64,000 bases of DNA from Helianthus annuus (Eukaryota > Streptophyta > Magnoliopsida > Asterales > Asteraceae): assembly GCF_002127325.2 (NCBI RefSeq), contig NC_035444.2:86710286-86774285 (forward strand), read 5' to 3'. The notes beneath the pieces were generated by a model. It was given only the letters and a program-made list of their open reading frames with translations. It was not told where the DNA came from and did not search any database. A program made the translations under genes and the position numbers. Positions 22,533 to 34,563 of this stretch are shown here, one piece after another (the first letter of the stretch is position 1; each line of letters starts with the position of its first letter).

Positions 22533-22983
22533 TGTGACATCAAAATTCGACGAGAAAGCTTTTTGTAAAATATAAAGGGAAGGAAGAGGTATAAGTTGGT
22601 GAAAAGTCAAATCTACATACAACCATTTAAAAGGGAAACATGATTACTGAGAAGCTTAGTTTTTGTTAGGAAGAACGAGATTCTTGGTTGCCACTTTAAC
22701 CCCACTTAAGTTGATGGGGAACCTAAAGCAAGATTATTGTTCCATTATTCTCACGTTAACTTTTTACTTTCTTGCCCTATAGTTCGTGGTAATAATATGA
22801 ACTTGATTACAAGATAGAGAAATAATATGCAATTAACGTTATATAATGAGCTATACAAATCTTAAAATGATATCAACACACACAATAAGTTAATGTAAAA
22901 AAGGTTTCTTATCCTACAAAGCGACACACGTTCTTGGACAAAGGGAAAATTCGTCCGTACCATTATTACGCCCAAATATCATA
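22533..22983. other. Intergenic DNA
   Basis: AT-rich, non-coding, no supported feature. Confidence 0.5.
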
Positions 22984-22986
22984 TAA

Positions 22987-23996
22987 GACCGTTGGGTATG
23001 GTGGGCTTGGGTTGGGTTGGGTTTGGGTTGAGGCATTTGTTGACAAGTGGAATGGCAGCCCCCCCCCCTCCCCCAACCGCCTAGTGACGTGTCCGCAGGG
23101 TATGGCGGGGCGTGGGTTGGGTGCACCGCGTGGCAGATTGTTAAAAAAAATACAAAAAATTTATAAAATTCACACAACATTTATAAAAAAAAAACCTACA
23201 ACTTCATTAAAATTTTAAAAATTACATAATCCTAAAAATTACATAATTTCTAAAAATTACAAAATAACAAACCTAAAGCGTTAGATAAATTCAAAAAGGG
23301 CGATCTTGTCGAACGTCTTTCGCTCCTTGCCTCGAAACTCTATGTTTGCCACCGCCACCCGGTCCTCGTGGCTTAACTCGCCGCTCGGAACGGCTTCGTA
23401 GTAAGCCTTGAAACGATCGAGTTTGGGCCATAGCTCGCGCCATTTGTGTTGGCACGCGTTGAGGTTGTGGCGGTCGTTACCGACGTTATGTCGGTAGGTT
23501 GCGAATGTTTCCGGCCAATATTTTGTTAGGTCCGGTTGCTGCCCCTTCATAGCGTCAACGACGCTTGTGACGAGAGCCAATTCTTCCTCGTGAGTCCAAG
23601 ATGCCATGTTCTTCGGTGGGGTAGCGGGTTCATGAGAAGTGGGTAGCCGGTGGGGTAGCGACTTCGTGAAAAGTGGGTAGCCGGTGGGGTAACGGGTTCG
23701 TGGGATGGCGGGACCAGTGGATTGGGGGTTACATTTTATAGGTGTTGTTGGGAGACCCGGGTGGCGGTTTGGGGTATGCCAAACGGTTTGAATTTAAAAT
23801 TCAAACATTCAAATGGACGCAATGACATGGCGGGGTGAGCGAATGGGAGGCAGCCAGCTAGGATGTCAAGACCGCCCCACGCCCGGCTTGAAAGCCAAGC
23901 CCCAAGGGCCACACCCCAACCCAAGCCCACCCGGGGTGATGGCTTGAGCGTTTTCTCCCAACCCACGCCCCAACCCAAGCCCCATACCCCATAGCC
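22987..23996 (-). mobile_element. Harbinger-like element carrying a Myb/SANT ORF
   Basis: Both ends contain GGGTATGGnGGGCTTGGGTTGGG in inverted orientation, and TAA lies on each side (22984-22986 and 23997-23999). The 1010-bp interior carries only a Myb/SANT-like ORF on the minus strand and a GGTAGCCGGTGGGGTA-type tandem repeat at about 23640-23700. It has no transposase, so it would depend on one supplied in trans. Confidence 0.65.
23281..23607 (-). CDS. Myb/SANT-like DNA-binding protein of Harbinger element
   Basis: ATG 23607 starts MASWTHEEELALVTSVVDAM; the product is 108 residues and the frame is intact. Three regularly spaced tryptophans (W4 in SWTHEEE, W in KYWPETF, W in HKWRELWPKL) and the helix pattern mark a Myb/SANT-like domain. 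In PIF/Harbinger transposons the accessory ORF1 protein has this fold, binds the element ends and helps import the transposase. The short length suggests a domain-only or truncated version. It could also be a captured host trihelix-like fragment. The T-DNA-like neighbours give no further clue; the surrounding inverted ends support a transposon origin. Confidence 0.7.
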   Translation of the reverse strand: MASWTHEEELALVTSVVDAMKGQQPDLTKYWPETFATYRHNVGNDRHNLNACQHKWRELWPKLDRFKAYYEAVPSGELSHEDRVAVANIEFRGKERKTFDKIALFEFI

Positions 23997-24341
23997 TAAT
24001 CGCGTAGAAAGTATAATTAAGTATATACAATAGTTACGCGACATAATAATTATGCAACTTACGTAGATAAATATGTTTAAATGAGAAAATCAAACAAAAA
24101 ATATTGGTATGTTTTTTGGGCTTTTTTAGTTAGTCTTTTTGTTTTCTCATTTAAACTGACGTATATAAGACACCATTAAAAGTATTTGCAATATTTATGG
24201 TGTCTTATATGTGTTTTACTGTAAAACACAACGCCTTGAATTACTATACAATTAAAACAACATGGACAAAACATCATGGACTAAAACATCCGATCGAAAC
24301 GTAATTTTTTTTCTCAATATAAGTATAGCAATATGGTACGC

Positions 24342-24719
24342 GGGCTCGGTTCAAATGAGAACCACCATGAGTTGTGAGAACCATGAGAACTTTTTCTCCT
24401 CGCGCGAGTTGGGCCAAAAAATTTTTGCACAAGCGTGAAAATAGTATAAACACATCTGCAAAAAAAAAAAGTAAAAAAAATGTCGAGTCGGTAGTTTTGA
24501 CTGATGCAAGTTTTTTTTACGTCCTGGTGTAAATTTTGTACGAATATAAATATGTTTTTACGTTTCATGTAAATGTGGGTATGCGGCTTTTTTTTTTTTT
24601 TTTGCTGAAACAAGTGATTTTTATGACTTTTGAGAAAAAAAAATTTTGGAAAAACCTTTTGAATGGTCTAGTTCTCACGGTTCTCACAACTCAAGGTGGT
24701 TCTCATTTTAGCCCATCCC
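24342..24719. mobile_element. MULE-like MITE
   Basis: Inverted ends GGGCTCGGTTCAAATGAGAA and (from the right) GGGATGGGCTAAAATGAGAA continue into ACCACC, about 25 bp. They are flanked by the direct repeat TATGGTACGC (24332-24341 and 24720-24729), 9-10 bp, as in Mutator-like elements. A longer subterminal pair CACAACTC / GAGTTGTG extends the fold. No coding capacity. Confidence 0.8.
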
Positions 24720-24729
24720 TATGGTACGC

Positions 24730-25006
24730 ATATTAAGGATAAAAAACACTCGTTATTATGGTGTAATTTTTTTTTTTAAAAAAAAAAAGTTACGTTTAAA
24801 AAAGAAGGGAGGAACTTGCATGTGGGTTTTTTTATTTAAAAATGTTAAATTTACCTTTATACCCTTAAGATACAATATTAATTATTTTGATGGTAAACAC
24901 TATTTACAATTTTGCAATTATAATCTCAACCATTAGATTATAGATCAAAGGGTGTAGATTATTTCCTACACTTCTCATAAAACACACTCTTTTTACAATA
25001 ACCCTA

Positions 25007-25067
<61 letters not shown>

Positions 25068-25233
25068 TTAAGTCCAAAAACCCTATTATAACAAACTAAT
25101 CTAGTGAAATCTCACTTATAGCAAGCTAATAGCTCGTTTTGCAAGGACAAGATGAGGGCAAAGCTTACGTACATCTTAAGATAAAGAGGGTTGCTCCAAA
25201 GGAGCCACCCAACTTAAAAACTTATTTTTACAA
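24730..25233. other. Intergenic DNA with (AT)n(AG)n microsatellite
   Basis: AT-rich non-coding sequence. A compound microsatellite at 25009-25067 consists of about 16 AT units followed by about 13 AG units. No gene is supported. Confidence 0.7.
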
Positions 25234-26311
25234 AGTATACCTCGGGTTGTAAATGAACCGAACGTTCAGCGAAAAATTCGTGAACTGTTCGGCGGAAAGT
25301 TCATTTACGTTCGTTCTTTTTCTTAATGAACGAACATGAACAAGAAATTTTGTTCAGTTAGTTAAATGAACGAACACAAACAGATGTCTCATTCGTTCAA
25401 TTGCGTTTGTGAACGTTCGGTAATGTGTTCGTAAACATTCGTTCATGTTCGTTTATTTAGGTTGTTCATTAAAGATTTTTTAACATTTATTTACTTTATC
25501 TAAACTTTTTATATTCTTTGATTCTTATTTATCTCATTACCCAAAGTAAAAATTGTCACACACCGATTCCTGTGGGTCCGAATGGGTCGTGACGATTGGA
25601 TAACAGTATCACAATTAATAATGCAGCGGAAGTGTTAGAGTTCAAATATTCATTTAATAAAAGTCTTGAATATATATAAAAGTTTATACAAGTGTTCTAG
25701 TACAAGCCCACATGCGGAATCTAATAAACAGAGCTTTAGACATCATAGGCCTTAACATTGAGGAGTTGCAGATTCCTTATCCTTCATTCTAGCCGACCCG
25801 GATTCCCAGCCTATAATGAGGTTCGGTACCTGCGGTTCAATCTTTTGAAAATACGTCAGCTTTCGCTGGTAAATATAATTAACTGACTCATTTTGAAAAC
25901 AGTTTTTCAAAAAGAGTTTTATACATAGAGAAAACCCGTAGGTAATCTTTTAATATTTCTTGGGATTCTTTCTTGTCACCAGATTTACATACTTGTCATA
26001 CAATGGGGACCAGAGGTCAGAGCCGGTCATTTTCAGTGCTATAATGATTAAGGTACACACCAAAGTTGAATAAAACGTGTCTTACAGTTGGTATGCCTAC
26101 CCCTGCACGCTATTTTGTATGGCCATAATAGTTAATGAGTCGGGACGCCGGGACACGGTACCAATAACCCCCAATTGTTTCAGTTATCAAGTAAAACAGA
26201 TTAAACCGGGTTCTTACATTTATGAGTAGTCATAGTCGACTCATTTATGTAATACCCGCTCCAAGTGGCGTATTCGCCATCCCCAAGTTTAAAAACAAAA
26301 TAAGTTAAGAG

Positions 26312-26858
26312 TGTTGGTGCAGTCATCTGTCGTCTTCGTCTTATGTCGAGTCTCGGGTTCGTTGCGGTTCGAAACAAGGATTATGTCATCATCTTTGATG
26401 ATGACATCACATGAGTGACATCATCATTGCATAGTCTCATATAAGACAAAATAGAAGTTGGTCCAATGAGATGCTACCATATGAAGACCAATCGTTTGAA
26501 GAAGCTGTTGGTTTGAAGTTGTTTGTATGTTGACCGTTTGAAATGGTCCAATCGTTTGAAATGTATGTGTCCATTTGAAGTAGGCCGTTTGAAATGGTCA
26601 CCGTTTGAAAATATGTTAGTTTCAAACGGTCAGGGTTTAGACTATAAATAGGATTCAAACTGTCAACATTTGTAATGAGAGGGTCTATTGATACCGAAGT
26701 GCTGCCGGTATTTCCTCTCACTGTAAACACTGTTAATTGAATATAAAAGAGGATTAAAGTGATTTTCTAGCTGTCTTCAAGTTCGTTTCTTAGTTTCCGC
26801 CTCTGAAACGTACGAGAGCTCTTCCGAACGACTCATTCAGGTCGAAACCGATCCTACA
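26312..26858 (+). repeat. Left LTR of copia A
   Basis: Starts TGTTGGTGCAGTC and ends GATCCTACA. A TATA box (ACTATAAATAG) is at 26641-26651. The U3 part holds many CGTTTGAAA-like words in both orientations between 26485 and 26630. Confidence 0.9.
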
Positions 26859-26860
26859 AG

Positions 26861-26874
26861 TGGTATCAGAGCTC
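26861..26874 (+). promoter_or_regulatory. Primer binding site of copia A
   Basis: TGGTATCAGAGCTC, two bases after the LTR end, complements the 3' end of initiator tRNA-Met, the usual copia primer. Confidence 0.9.
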
Positions 26875-28435
26875 AGGACGAGGAGTTCTTGCCATATTCA
26901 GCTTGAAAATCTGTTTTTCTACACCTTCTGTTCAAAACCTATACTTTTTACGATTAAAATTGGCTCAAATTTTTACACAGTGTTCGGATTTGACATTTGA
27001 CAAACCCTTGAAAGTTTCAGCTTAAATCTCAACGTAAAACTGGTCAAAATGGCCTGAAAATTGATGTCCGTTTGAACGAGCACAGTGACTGACCGTTTGA
27101 ATTTGACGTTTATCGTTTGAAAATGTGTCCTATCGTTTGAAAGCATGACATCCGTTTGAAGCATCGTTTGAAATCTGATCCTGACCGTTTGAAAAGTTCA
27201 CCGCTTGAAAATTACATCGAATTGTGTGATACTTTAATAGAAGTGTGTCAGTTTCTTTTCTTAAAGAATTGAACGTGATTATTAAAGTTGTCAGTCAAAC
27301 ATCATCATGTGAACTTATCTAGTTGTGTGTCACTTTGCATGTGAACTGATTATATCTTGTCAACCTTTTTGATACAAGTTTTAAAGACCATCATGTGACT
27401 TCATTTGTTTAAACGGCCCAATCACTAAAATATATCAGCCCACTACATAAAATTGGGCCAATAGGATTGATGTGAATTTGATAAGTGACGGCTCTTGTTC
27501 ATGCAGTGCATGTGAAGTGAAAGGTTAATAGTTAGTGTAGTTGAAAGGGTCCAATCATATGTTGGCTAAATGGAATTTACGGTCAAATTAAAATAAAATG
27601 TCACAAAGTGTTGTCAGACATATGTTTTGGGGCCCAATCAAGTGAAGTCTGCCCCATTTCATTTCATCGTCCACTAATCAAGATATATTGTTAATGTGTT
27701 TCAAGGGAGAGCATAAATCACCAGCCCATGTGTATTAATCAGTTTGCGGCCCAATAGATATTAAGGAGTGTCAGCGTTTTTTTTAAGTCAAAGTTGCATG
27801 TGAGTTGGTCTGTTTACATGTGATAATACTCAATTCATTGTGTCAGCCCATTACATTGTATCGACCAATTAATTGTGTTGTCAGTCTATTGAAGTCAGTG
27901 GACAATGTGAAAAGAATTAAGAGAGTATCGGTTCAATATCATTTGTTTGAAAAATTGTTGTTGCCGACACAGTTTTCGAAAGTGTCTACAGTCCAAGTTT
28001 TGAAGATTCAAACAGTGTGGTCAGGTTGTGTGAAGTGGGTATAGATATTCAAGGTCGTTTGAAAGGGTCTAGTCCACTTGAACTTTGAACCAGGTCATTT
28101 GAAAGGGAATTCAGTTTGCATGAAATAGGGTCAGATCTTTTGAAAAGATCACTTGATTTCGGTTTAGATCGTTTGAAACTGAATTTGTTCATATGAATTG
28201 AAAGTCTCCAGGTCGATTGATTTTGGTCCGGGTCATAGTAGTCTACACAATCTGTCAAACTTCAGTCTACACAGAATTTTCATCATTTCGAGTGTTCTAG
28301 TTCGCATAGAGTATCAGTTTGTTTCAGTTGCTTTGATAAGTGTTTTAAACTGATTGTGTTTGGTTTGTTTGTTTATATCAGGTAATTCGAGATCGTCCGG
28401 TAATTCGAAATCGTCAGGTGATCCAAGTGTGAAAC
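26875..28435 (+). other. Leader of copia A with CGTTTGAAA words
   Basis: Non-coding leader of 1.56 kb between primer site and gag. CGTTTGAA and variants recur from about 27067 to 27205 and 28050 to 28200, continuing the same motif set seen in the LTR. Packaging or regulatory roles are possible but unproven. Confidence 0.7.
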
Positions 28436-31400
28436 ATGGATACTGAGTTTTACAACGCGTTTGCTACAACTCCTGCTAGTCCATCCGACATTGCTAAGAA
28501 CATGACAATGGAGAATGAAACCGGAACAATGCAAAAACCCCCGAAACTCATGGGAATTGAAGATTATCATGGATGGAAGAAACGTTTCGAGAATTGGGTG
28601 CAGGCGAATCATTTAAAAGCTTGGGAGAGCATCGAAACTGAATATGAAAGACCAAAGAATTCAGCGGGTGTCGATAAAATTATTTCAGAATTCACGGAGC
28701 AAGAAAGAGAGAGTTACAAAGGAGAAAAGATGATGATCAATCTGTTACAACAAGCTGTTAAAGAAGATATATTTGTGTTGCTTCAACACGATGAAAATGC
28801 TTATTCTATCTGGGAAGCTCTTAAGAAGAAGTTTGAGGGAAGTACGGAAATGCTACAAAGTAAAGCATCTTTACTAAAGAAGGAATTTGAGCTGTTTACG
28901 TGCATGCCTGGTGAAACAACAAAAACTCTTATTGAAAGATACTGTCATCTGGTTCGCACCATGTCACAGTTAAAGATTACAAAAAATGCAGCAGAATGGG
29001 TTGAAAAGCTTGCTGATGCGCTACCACAACAGGAATGGGGTACATATCTGATGATATTGAAAAATTCTGGACAGTTTAAAAAGTTATCTATTGCAAAGTT
29101 TATAGAGAAGTTGGAGGCACAGGATCTGGAGCAGCAGAAAATTGCTAGAATGAACAGTTCTACTCATCAACAAGATATCAAATTATACTATAAAGGAAAT
29201 GTTCAAACTGCTGAAGCCAGTCCAAAGATACAAACTGCATTTAGTGCTGGAAATCAATCTCCGCCTAGCAGTCAAGGATCAGTCAACACTAGTGGGTTCT
29301 CAACGGTAAATCCTCCAAGTGTTCAAAGTGTATCTGCTGGAAATGGGCATTCGATTCAGTGCAATGTAGCTTTACATCTTCAAAATGGTCAAAATTATTC
29401 TGAAGAAGTTGTAAAGCATCATATGGGATTACTGGTCACTGCATTGGAATCTTATGAAGGGTTGATTGTTGGAAGAATTGGTAATCCGATGCTGACAAAA
29501 GAAGATTATGACCAGATCGATGCAGAGGAGCTAGAATTGATGGACATCAAGTGGGCCTTGGCGAGTGTTTTGAGGAGAGCAGAAAAATTTAGATTGGTTA
29601 CAGGGAGAACTGATTTCTTGGATGCAAATCTTTCTAATCTTGGATTTGATAAATCTAAAGTTGTTTGTTTTCGTTGCAGGGAGAAAGGTCACTTTAAAAG
29701 AGAGTGCAAGAATCAGCAGCCAAGAGGAGAAAAGGAATCGTCTGGGAAAGATGATTATTATAGGAAGACCATTTATCAGCAAATCACTCATCAACCGCAT
29801 CAACAAAAAGAACCTCAAACGACACATGGAAGAATGATCGAGGATGCAAACAGGAAAGCTTATTATGGCATCATTGATCAAGATGATGAGAAAATGGCTG
29901 AAGGTTTTAGCTGGGACAAGTTTATTCCAGCTGATTCAAATGTTAAAGCGTTTATTGCACATATTACTCGAAAGCCAGAAATGCTGAAGGAATGGATGGA
30001 AGTGTTATCTGATGAAGAGAAGTGTGAAGATGAAGGATCTGTTTCTTCTGAAAACAGTTCATCAGAAACAAGTGATAGTGATGAAGAAATTGAACAGATT
30101 AATATTGGAAAATCTCACTTATCTTCTGATAGTTTTGAATTTTATTTTGCAGAAAAACTGAAGAAACTGAAAGAGAGGAAAGCTGCAAAGGAAATGAAAG
30201 AAGTCAAAGTGATTGAGAAGATTGTGGAAGTTGAAAAAAAGAGTTGAAGTCGAGAAGATCGTTGAAGTCACAAAACCCTGTCTTACATGTTTAGAGTCTT
30301 GTAAACAATGTATAGAAAAAGATGAGAGGTTTAGTGAGTTAGAAAAGTTGAAAGAACAATTGTTGTTTGATGTAAAGAACTTGAAAAAGTCATATGATGT
30401 ATTGAATAGGCATGTGAATGGTCTGGAGAAGACTAACTCAGAAAGAGAAAAAGCTTTGAAGATGATGAATGCTACAATGATGACAAAGCAGAAAGAGATC
30501 AACATGTACATAGAAGAATGTGCAAAGTGGAAGAAAGAGTTGGATAATGAAGCAGCTGAGAATGAAAGAATCAGAAGATTGCTACAAAGTTACAAAGGTT
30601 GTGACTACATCATCGATAGAATTTATCCAACAGTTGAAGGTTTTGAGGCATTTAAAGATGAACAGCCAAAGAAGAAAACGGATACTGGTAAGAAACAGGG
30701 TGCCTGTTATAATAAGTGTCCGCCTCCGATTTGGGAAGGGTACTCGCCTAGAAAACCTAACGAGGAAGAACTAAAACAGGCGGTCAATATTAAGTTAGAA
30801 TCCGAGATAACCGATGTTTTACCAGACAATATTGACGTCACGTTCACAGCGTCCGATACAGATCATGAGTCTGAACTGATAAAACGAGTGGTCGATCAGG
30901 TGTTGGATAAGGATGAGGAGTCAGAGTCAAAGTCCGAGTCCGAAAATTCGTGTCAGTCGGTCAGGAGTTCGAGTTCGTCTGAAAAGAGTTCTAAATCATC
31001 GGGAAAACGGGTTTACAGTAAAGAGTTTTTATTGTCAAAATCTAATTTGAATGATGAAACATTTGAAGTTGTGTATACTTTGAATGGTTCTGACAATAAG
31101 AGGTGTTAAACCAGAAATGATTAAGAAGGTTTTCAAACTTACAGAAATTAATATTTCTGAAATAAAAGATTTAAATCTTAATGGTAAACCTAAACTTTAC
31201 ACCTCAAGAGTTCAACAACGACTAAACAAGAAAAAAGGTTACAATTCTGGTTCTGGTTTTCAAAAGAAACCAAACCAAAATCGTAGCTACAAAAAGAAAG
31301 GACTTGGTTTTACTCCACCAGAAAACTATAAAGATGGAAAATTTTCTAAACCAAATACAAAATTTGTTTCAGGTACAAGCTCGGAAGAGGAAGCAAAAAG

Positions 31401-32074
31401 CTCATTCTGGAAACAAACAAATCAAGAATTTCTTGCCGAGACGAAAAAAAATGGAGCTTTTGTGAAGAAAGAAACAAGAACCTGTTTCCGATGCAATGAA
31501 GTTGGTCACATTGCATGGAACTGTCCGAAAGCGACAAACACAAAACAGAGAGTTTCTGGAAAACTAAAAGAAATTGTTGTTGATAAAACCGAACCACCAA
31601 CTGAAAAATTTAAAGTTTTCAAAAATTCAACGTTTGAAGCTGGTGAGTGTTCGAAGAGATTTTACAGGCGTAGTGTGAAACTTGACAATCAAAAATGGGT
31701 TGTTAAGAAATCTGAGGTAAAATCTGGTGATGAATCTGATTCCACAAAATCAGAGGAGCCACAGTTTGATGAGAGTGATGAAAACTCAGTTCCTTCAATG
31801 GATGATGAGAACTTTCCACATTGAGGACTGAGAATTTTAAAAGAAAAGTTGGGAAGACTGAAATCTCAAATCAGGGTTCTTCTGAAAAGGATAATTTTGA
31901 TGTTGAGAAAGCATTTAATGGGAAAGTTAAGAAGATTTTCGGAAAGATGGTTGATGGGAAGGTGAAAGGGGTAAAAGACTTTTACGCTACAAAGAAAGCA
32001 ACTTACACCCCAACAAAATCTGAATTGAAATCACCCAAGGCTGGTCAGGCTTGGGTGGACATTTTCTTTGATTG
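28436..32074 (+). pseudogene. Extended Gag of copia A, frameshifted
   Basis: ATG 28436 opens a 603-residue frame with the copia gag core (KPPKLMGIEDYHGWKKRFEN), and knuckle 1 CFRCREKGHFKREC at 29666-29707. Its stop at 30245 follows a run of seven A and looks like a one-base indel, because coiled-coil coding continues in the next frame (30240-31109). Two more shifts follow near 31095 and 31820. The third segment has knuckle 2 CFRCNEVGHIAWNC at 31482-31523. The final segment ends AWVDIFFD-stop at 32074, the position where the protease would follow in a complete element. Gag would form the RNA-containing particle. Three frameshifts mean this copy is not functional as read. Confidence 0.88.
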
Positions 32075-34003
32075 AAAAACCTGACTTGCCGGAGATCCCA
32101 AGTTTGTAATCGTGGATCAGGAATCGGCATCATTTATGTATTATGAGTTTGTATGAAAAATTCTTAAAATTGTTAAAAATTTACAGGTTAAAGGACTACG
32201 CCGGAGCTTCCAGGTTGGTAAGTGCGAAGCAGGAATCGGCATTCTGATTGGTAAAATGGTTTGTATAGAAGTGACATACCTACAAGTGATATTGTTTGGT
32301 TATTTTTACAAGTGGTACAGGTTGCTTGATTGCAAACAGTGAATCAAGGACATTAAGTTGTACTTGATTTACTATATTTGATAAAACTGACAAGATGATG
32401 AACCATATCCCCGTACTTAAACAAGTGGTAAATTTACAAGTGGTAAAACAAACTCATTTTCCGGAAAAATCATTTTGATTAAAACAAACTTAAGTGTTTT
32501 GAAATCTGAATGAGAAAATGGTTTGTGAAAGGGGGAATTCAGATTGTTTATGCCTAGTGAATGGCGAATTGATACGATTTGATATCGGTTGTCATATTTC
32601 TGTACAGTTTGTTTTCAATTTTCTTTAATGTGTTTGCATTTTAGGGGGAGTAGAAATCAGAAAATCCAAAAACATTAGAAAATTTGAAAAAGACAAAAAC
32701 ATGATAAAATCCAAAAATGAGTTTGTTGTGAAAAAAGAGGAAATGATAGTACATCAGCGGACTATCACAACATGCTAAAGATTTGGAGAGTTTAAAAGTG
32801 ATAAACAATCTTACTGCGGATGTGTCAGTAGATTTTTACACATTTAGTAGATTGTGACGAGATATAAACCTAAATTTCAAACTTGCTTATTCTGTGGGTT
32901 AACAAAACTGCTTGGATATATAGGTAACCCCTGAAATCTTGTTTGAAAGGTCCCTTATTCTGAGATACTAGGTCTTTATGCTCAGTGATATATGAGGTAT
33001 TATCCCGGGACTTCTGTTGTATAGAAGTACTGACCTAGTCCCCGGATAATACTTTCTGCAAATGCTTGAAAAAGCACCGCCCTCAGCAAATCGATGAAAC
33101 AATAAAATTGATAGTCATTGCTGTTGTAAAAAAGATCCTCTAAAGGGGACCCACCAAAAGTCGAGCCATCATCTCTCTGCTGAACGGAAGTTCTGACCTG
33201 AGCTCTCACGGTTTCGCACTTAACCCCTATACAGATATCAGCTGTGGTATACTCACTTGTAAGACTGAATATTGGGATCTGGATACGGGAGTATATTCAA
33301 GTAGTGGGACACACGGATAAGTTTAAGTTCTTAAGACATTAATATCGTATCTCGGATCAGTTGAAGTTTGTGTGAAAATTTAAGTGGACAGATATACTGA
33401 CAATCTAGGTGAATTGTTTAGAACTTAAAATGAATTGAAGCTTAACAGTGTTGGTGATTTGTCTCATAAGCTGATATGATCCTCTTACACAAACACACAA
33501 AAATATTGTCTGTAAATATTTGTTTACTGCATTACATGTTTCTTTATTCCAAAATTCAAAAAGATTTTCAACAACTGGTATTGAAAAGCAGATTTTCAAA
33601 ATTCCAAGTGCTAAACATGATGAGTAATATTTGAGGGGGAGTGTATGTTTGGAATTAAATGTTTTCATAATCTAACCTTATAGTGGTTCATCAGATTGGA
33701 AAATCTTTGTTTGTGTTGAAGGAGAGTTTGAATTAGTGCGAGTGTTTATGTTTGAGATATATATGTGAGAGAAATTTACTTTGAGGTAGAGTTTTTGCAG
33801 GATAAGATGAAAAGCTGTGAGATGGAAAGACAGACAACGATCCTAATACTGATGATGCTGATGATCTGAAGAAATGCCAGCATATCGCAAAGGGGAGTCT
33901 GAAGTCCTGCAAGAAAAGACTGAGAGTGAAGCCTAGAGACAGATCAAGACTGGAGATTGTGAAGACTCGACACTTAAGACTCGTCAACATCTGAGGGGGA
34001 GTC
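32075..34003 (+). other. Deleted pol junction and 3' region of copia A
   Basis: No pol domain is present. GGAGCTTCC near 32203 matches the sequence just before the protease in B. GGGGGAGT occurs at 32644, 33635 and 33995; the last is the polypurine tract of the right LTR. From about 32640 to 33400 the sequence aligns with the 3' untranslated region of B, for example GGTAACCCCTGAAATCTTGT and TTGGGATCTGGATACGGGAG. Confidence 0.75.
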
Positions 34004-34563
34004 TGTTGGTGCAGTCATCTGTCGTCTTCGTCTTATGTCGAGTCTCGGGTTCGTTGCGGTTCGAAACAAGGATTATGTCATCATCTTTGCATAGTCTCAT
34101 ATAAGATGACATCACATGAGTGACATCATCATTGCATAGTCTCATATAAGACAAAATAGAAGTTGGTCCAATGAGATACTACCATATGAAGACCAATCGT
34201 TTGAAGAAGCTGTTGGTTTGAAGTTGTTTGTATGTTGACCGTTTGAAATGGTCCAATCGTTTGAAATGTATGTGTCCGTTTGAAGTAGGCCGTTTGAAAT
34301 GGTCACCGTTTGAAAATATGTTAGTTTCAAACGGTCAGGGTTTAGACTATAAATAGGATTCAAGCTGTCAACATTTGTAATGATAGGGTCTATTGATACC
34401 GAAGTGCTGCCGGTATTTCCTCTCACTGTAAACACTGTTAATTGAATATAAAAGAGGATTAAAGTGATTTTCTAGCTGTTTTCAAGTTTGTTTCTTAGTT
34501 TCCGCCTCTGAAACGTACGAGAGCTCTTCCGAACGACTCATTCAGGTCGAAACCGATCCTACA
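34004..34563 (+). repeat. Right LTR of copia A
   Basis: Same as the left LTR but 13 bp longer: GCATAGTCTCATATAAGA at about 34089 repeats sequence found 45 bp downstream and replaces a few bases. Six substitutions otherwise. Confidence 0.9.

Larger units (their letters stand above)
26312..34563 (+). mobile_element. Ty1/copia element A, Gag-only, non-autonomous
   Basis: Complete LTR structure: LTRs at 26312-26858 and 34004-34563, 5-bp duplication AAGAG (26307-26311 and 34564-34568), initiator-Met primer site, extended gag and 3' polypurine tract. Protease, integrase, reverse transcriptase and RNase H are all missing. The 3' part (from 32640) is homologous to that of element B, so A is a deletion relative of B. 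LTRs differ by about 6 substitutions and one local rearrangement in about 547 bp. Confidence 0.9.

Noticed and set aside
22934..23218. ORF at the end of the Harbinger-like element
   Set aside because: It follows the G-rich inverted end and low-complexity sequence; no protein features.
26437..26730. 97-codon minus-strand ORF present in both LTRs of copia A
   Set aside because: Duplicated only because the LTRs are duplicated; antisense to U3, motif-rich, no protein features.
30225..30250. Slippery A AAA AAG heptamer at the first gag break of copia A as programmed -1 frameshift
   Set aside because: A -1 shift does not enter the downstream gag frame; a +1 change does. A one-base indel in the A-run explains it better.
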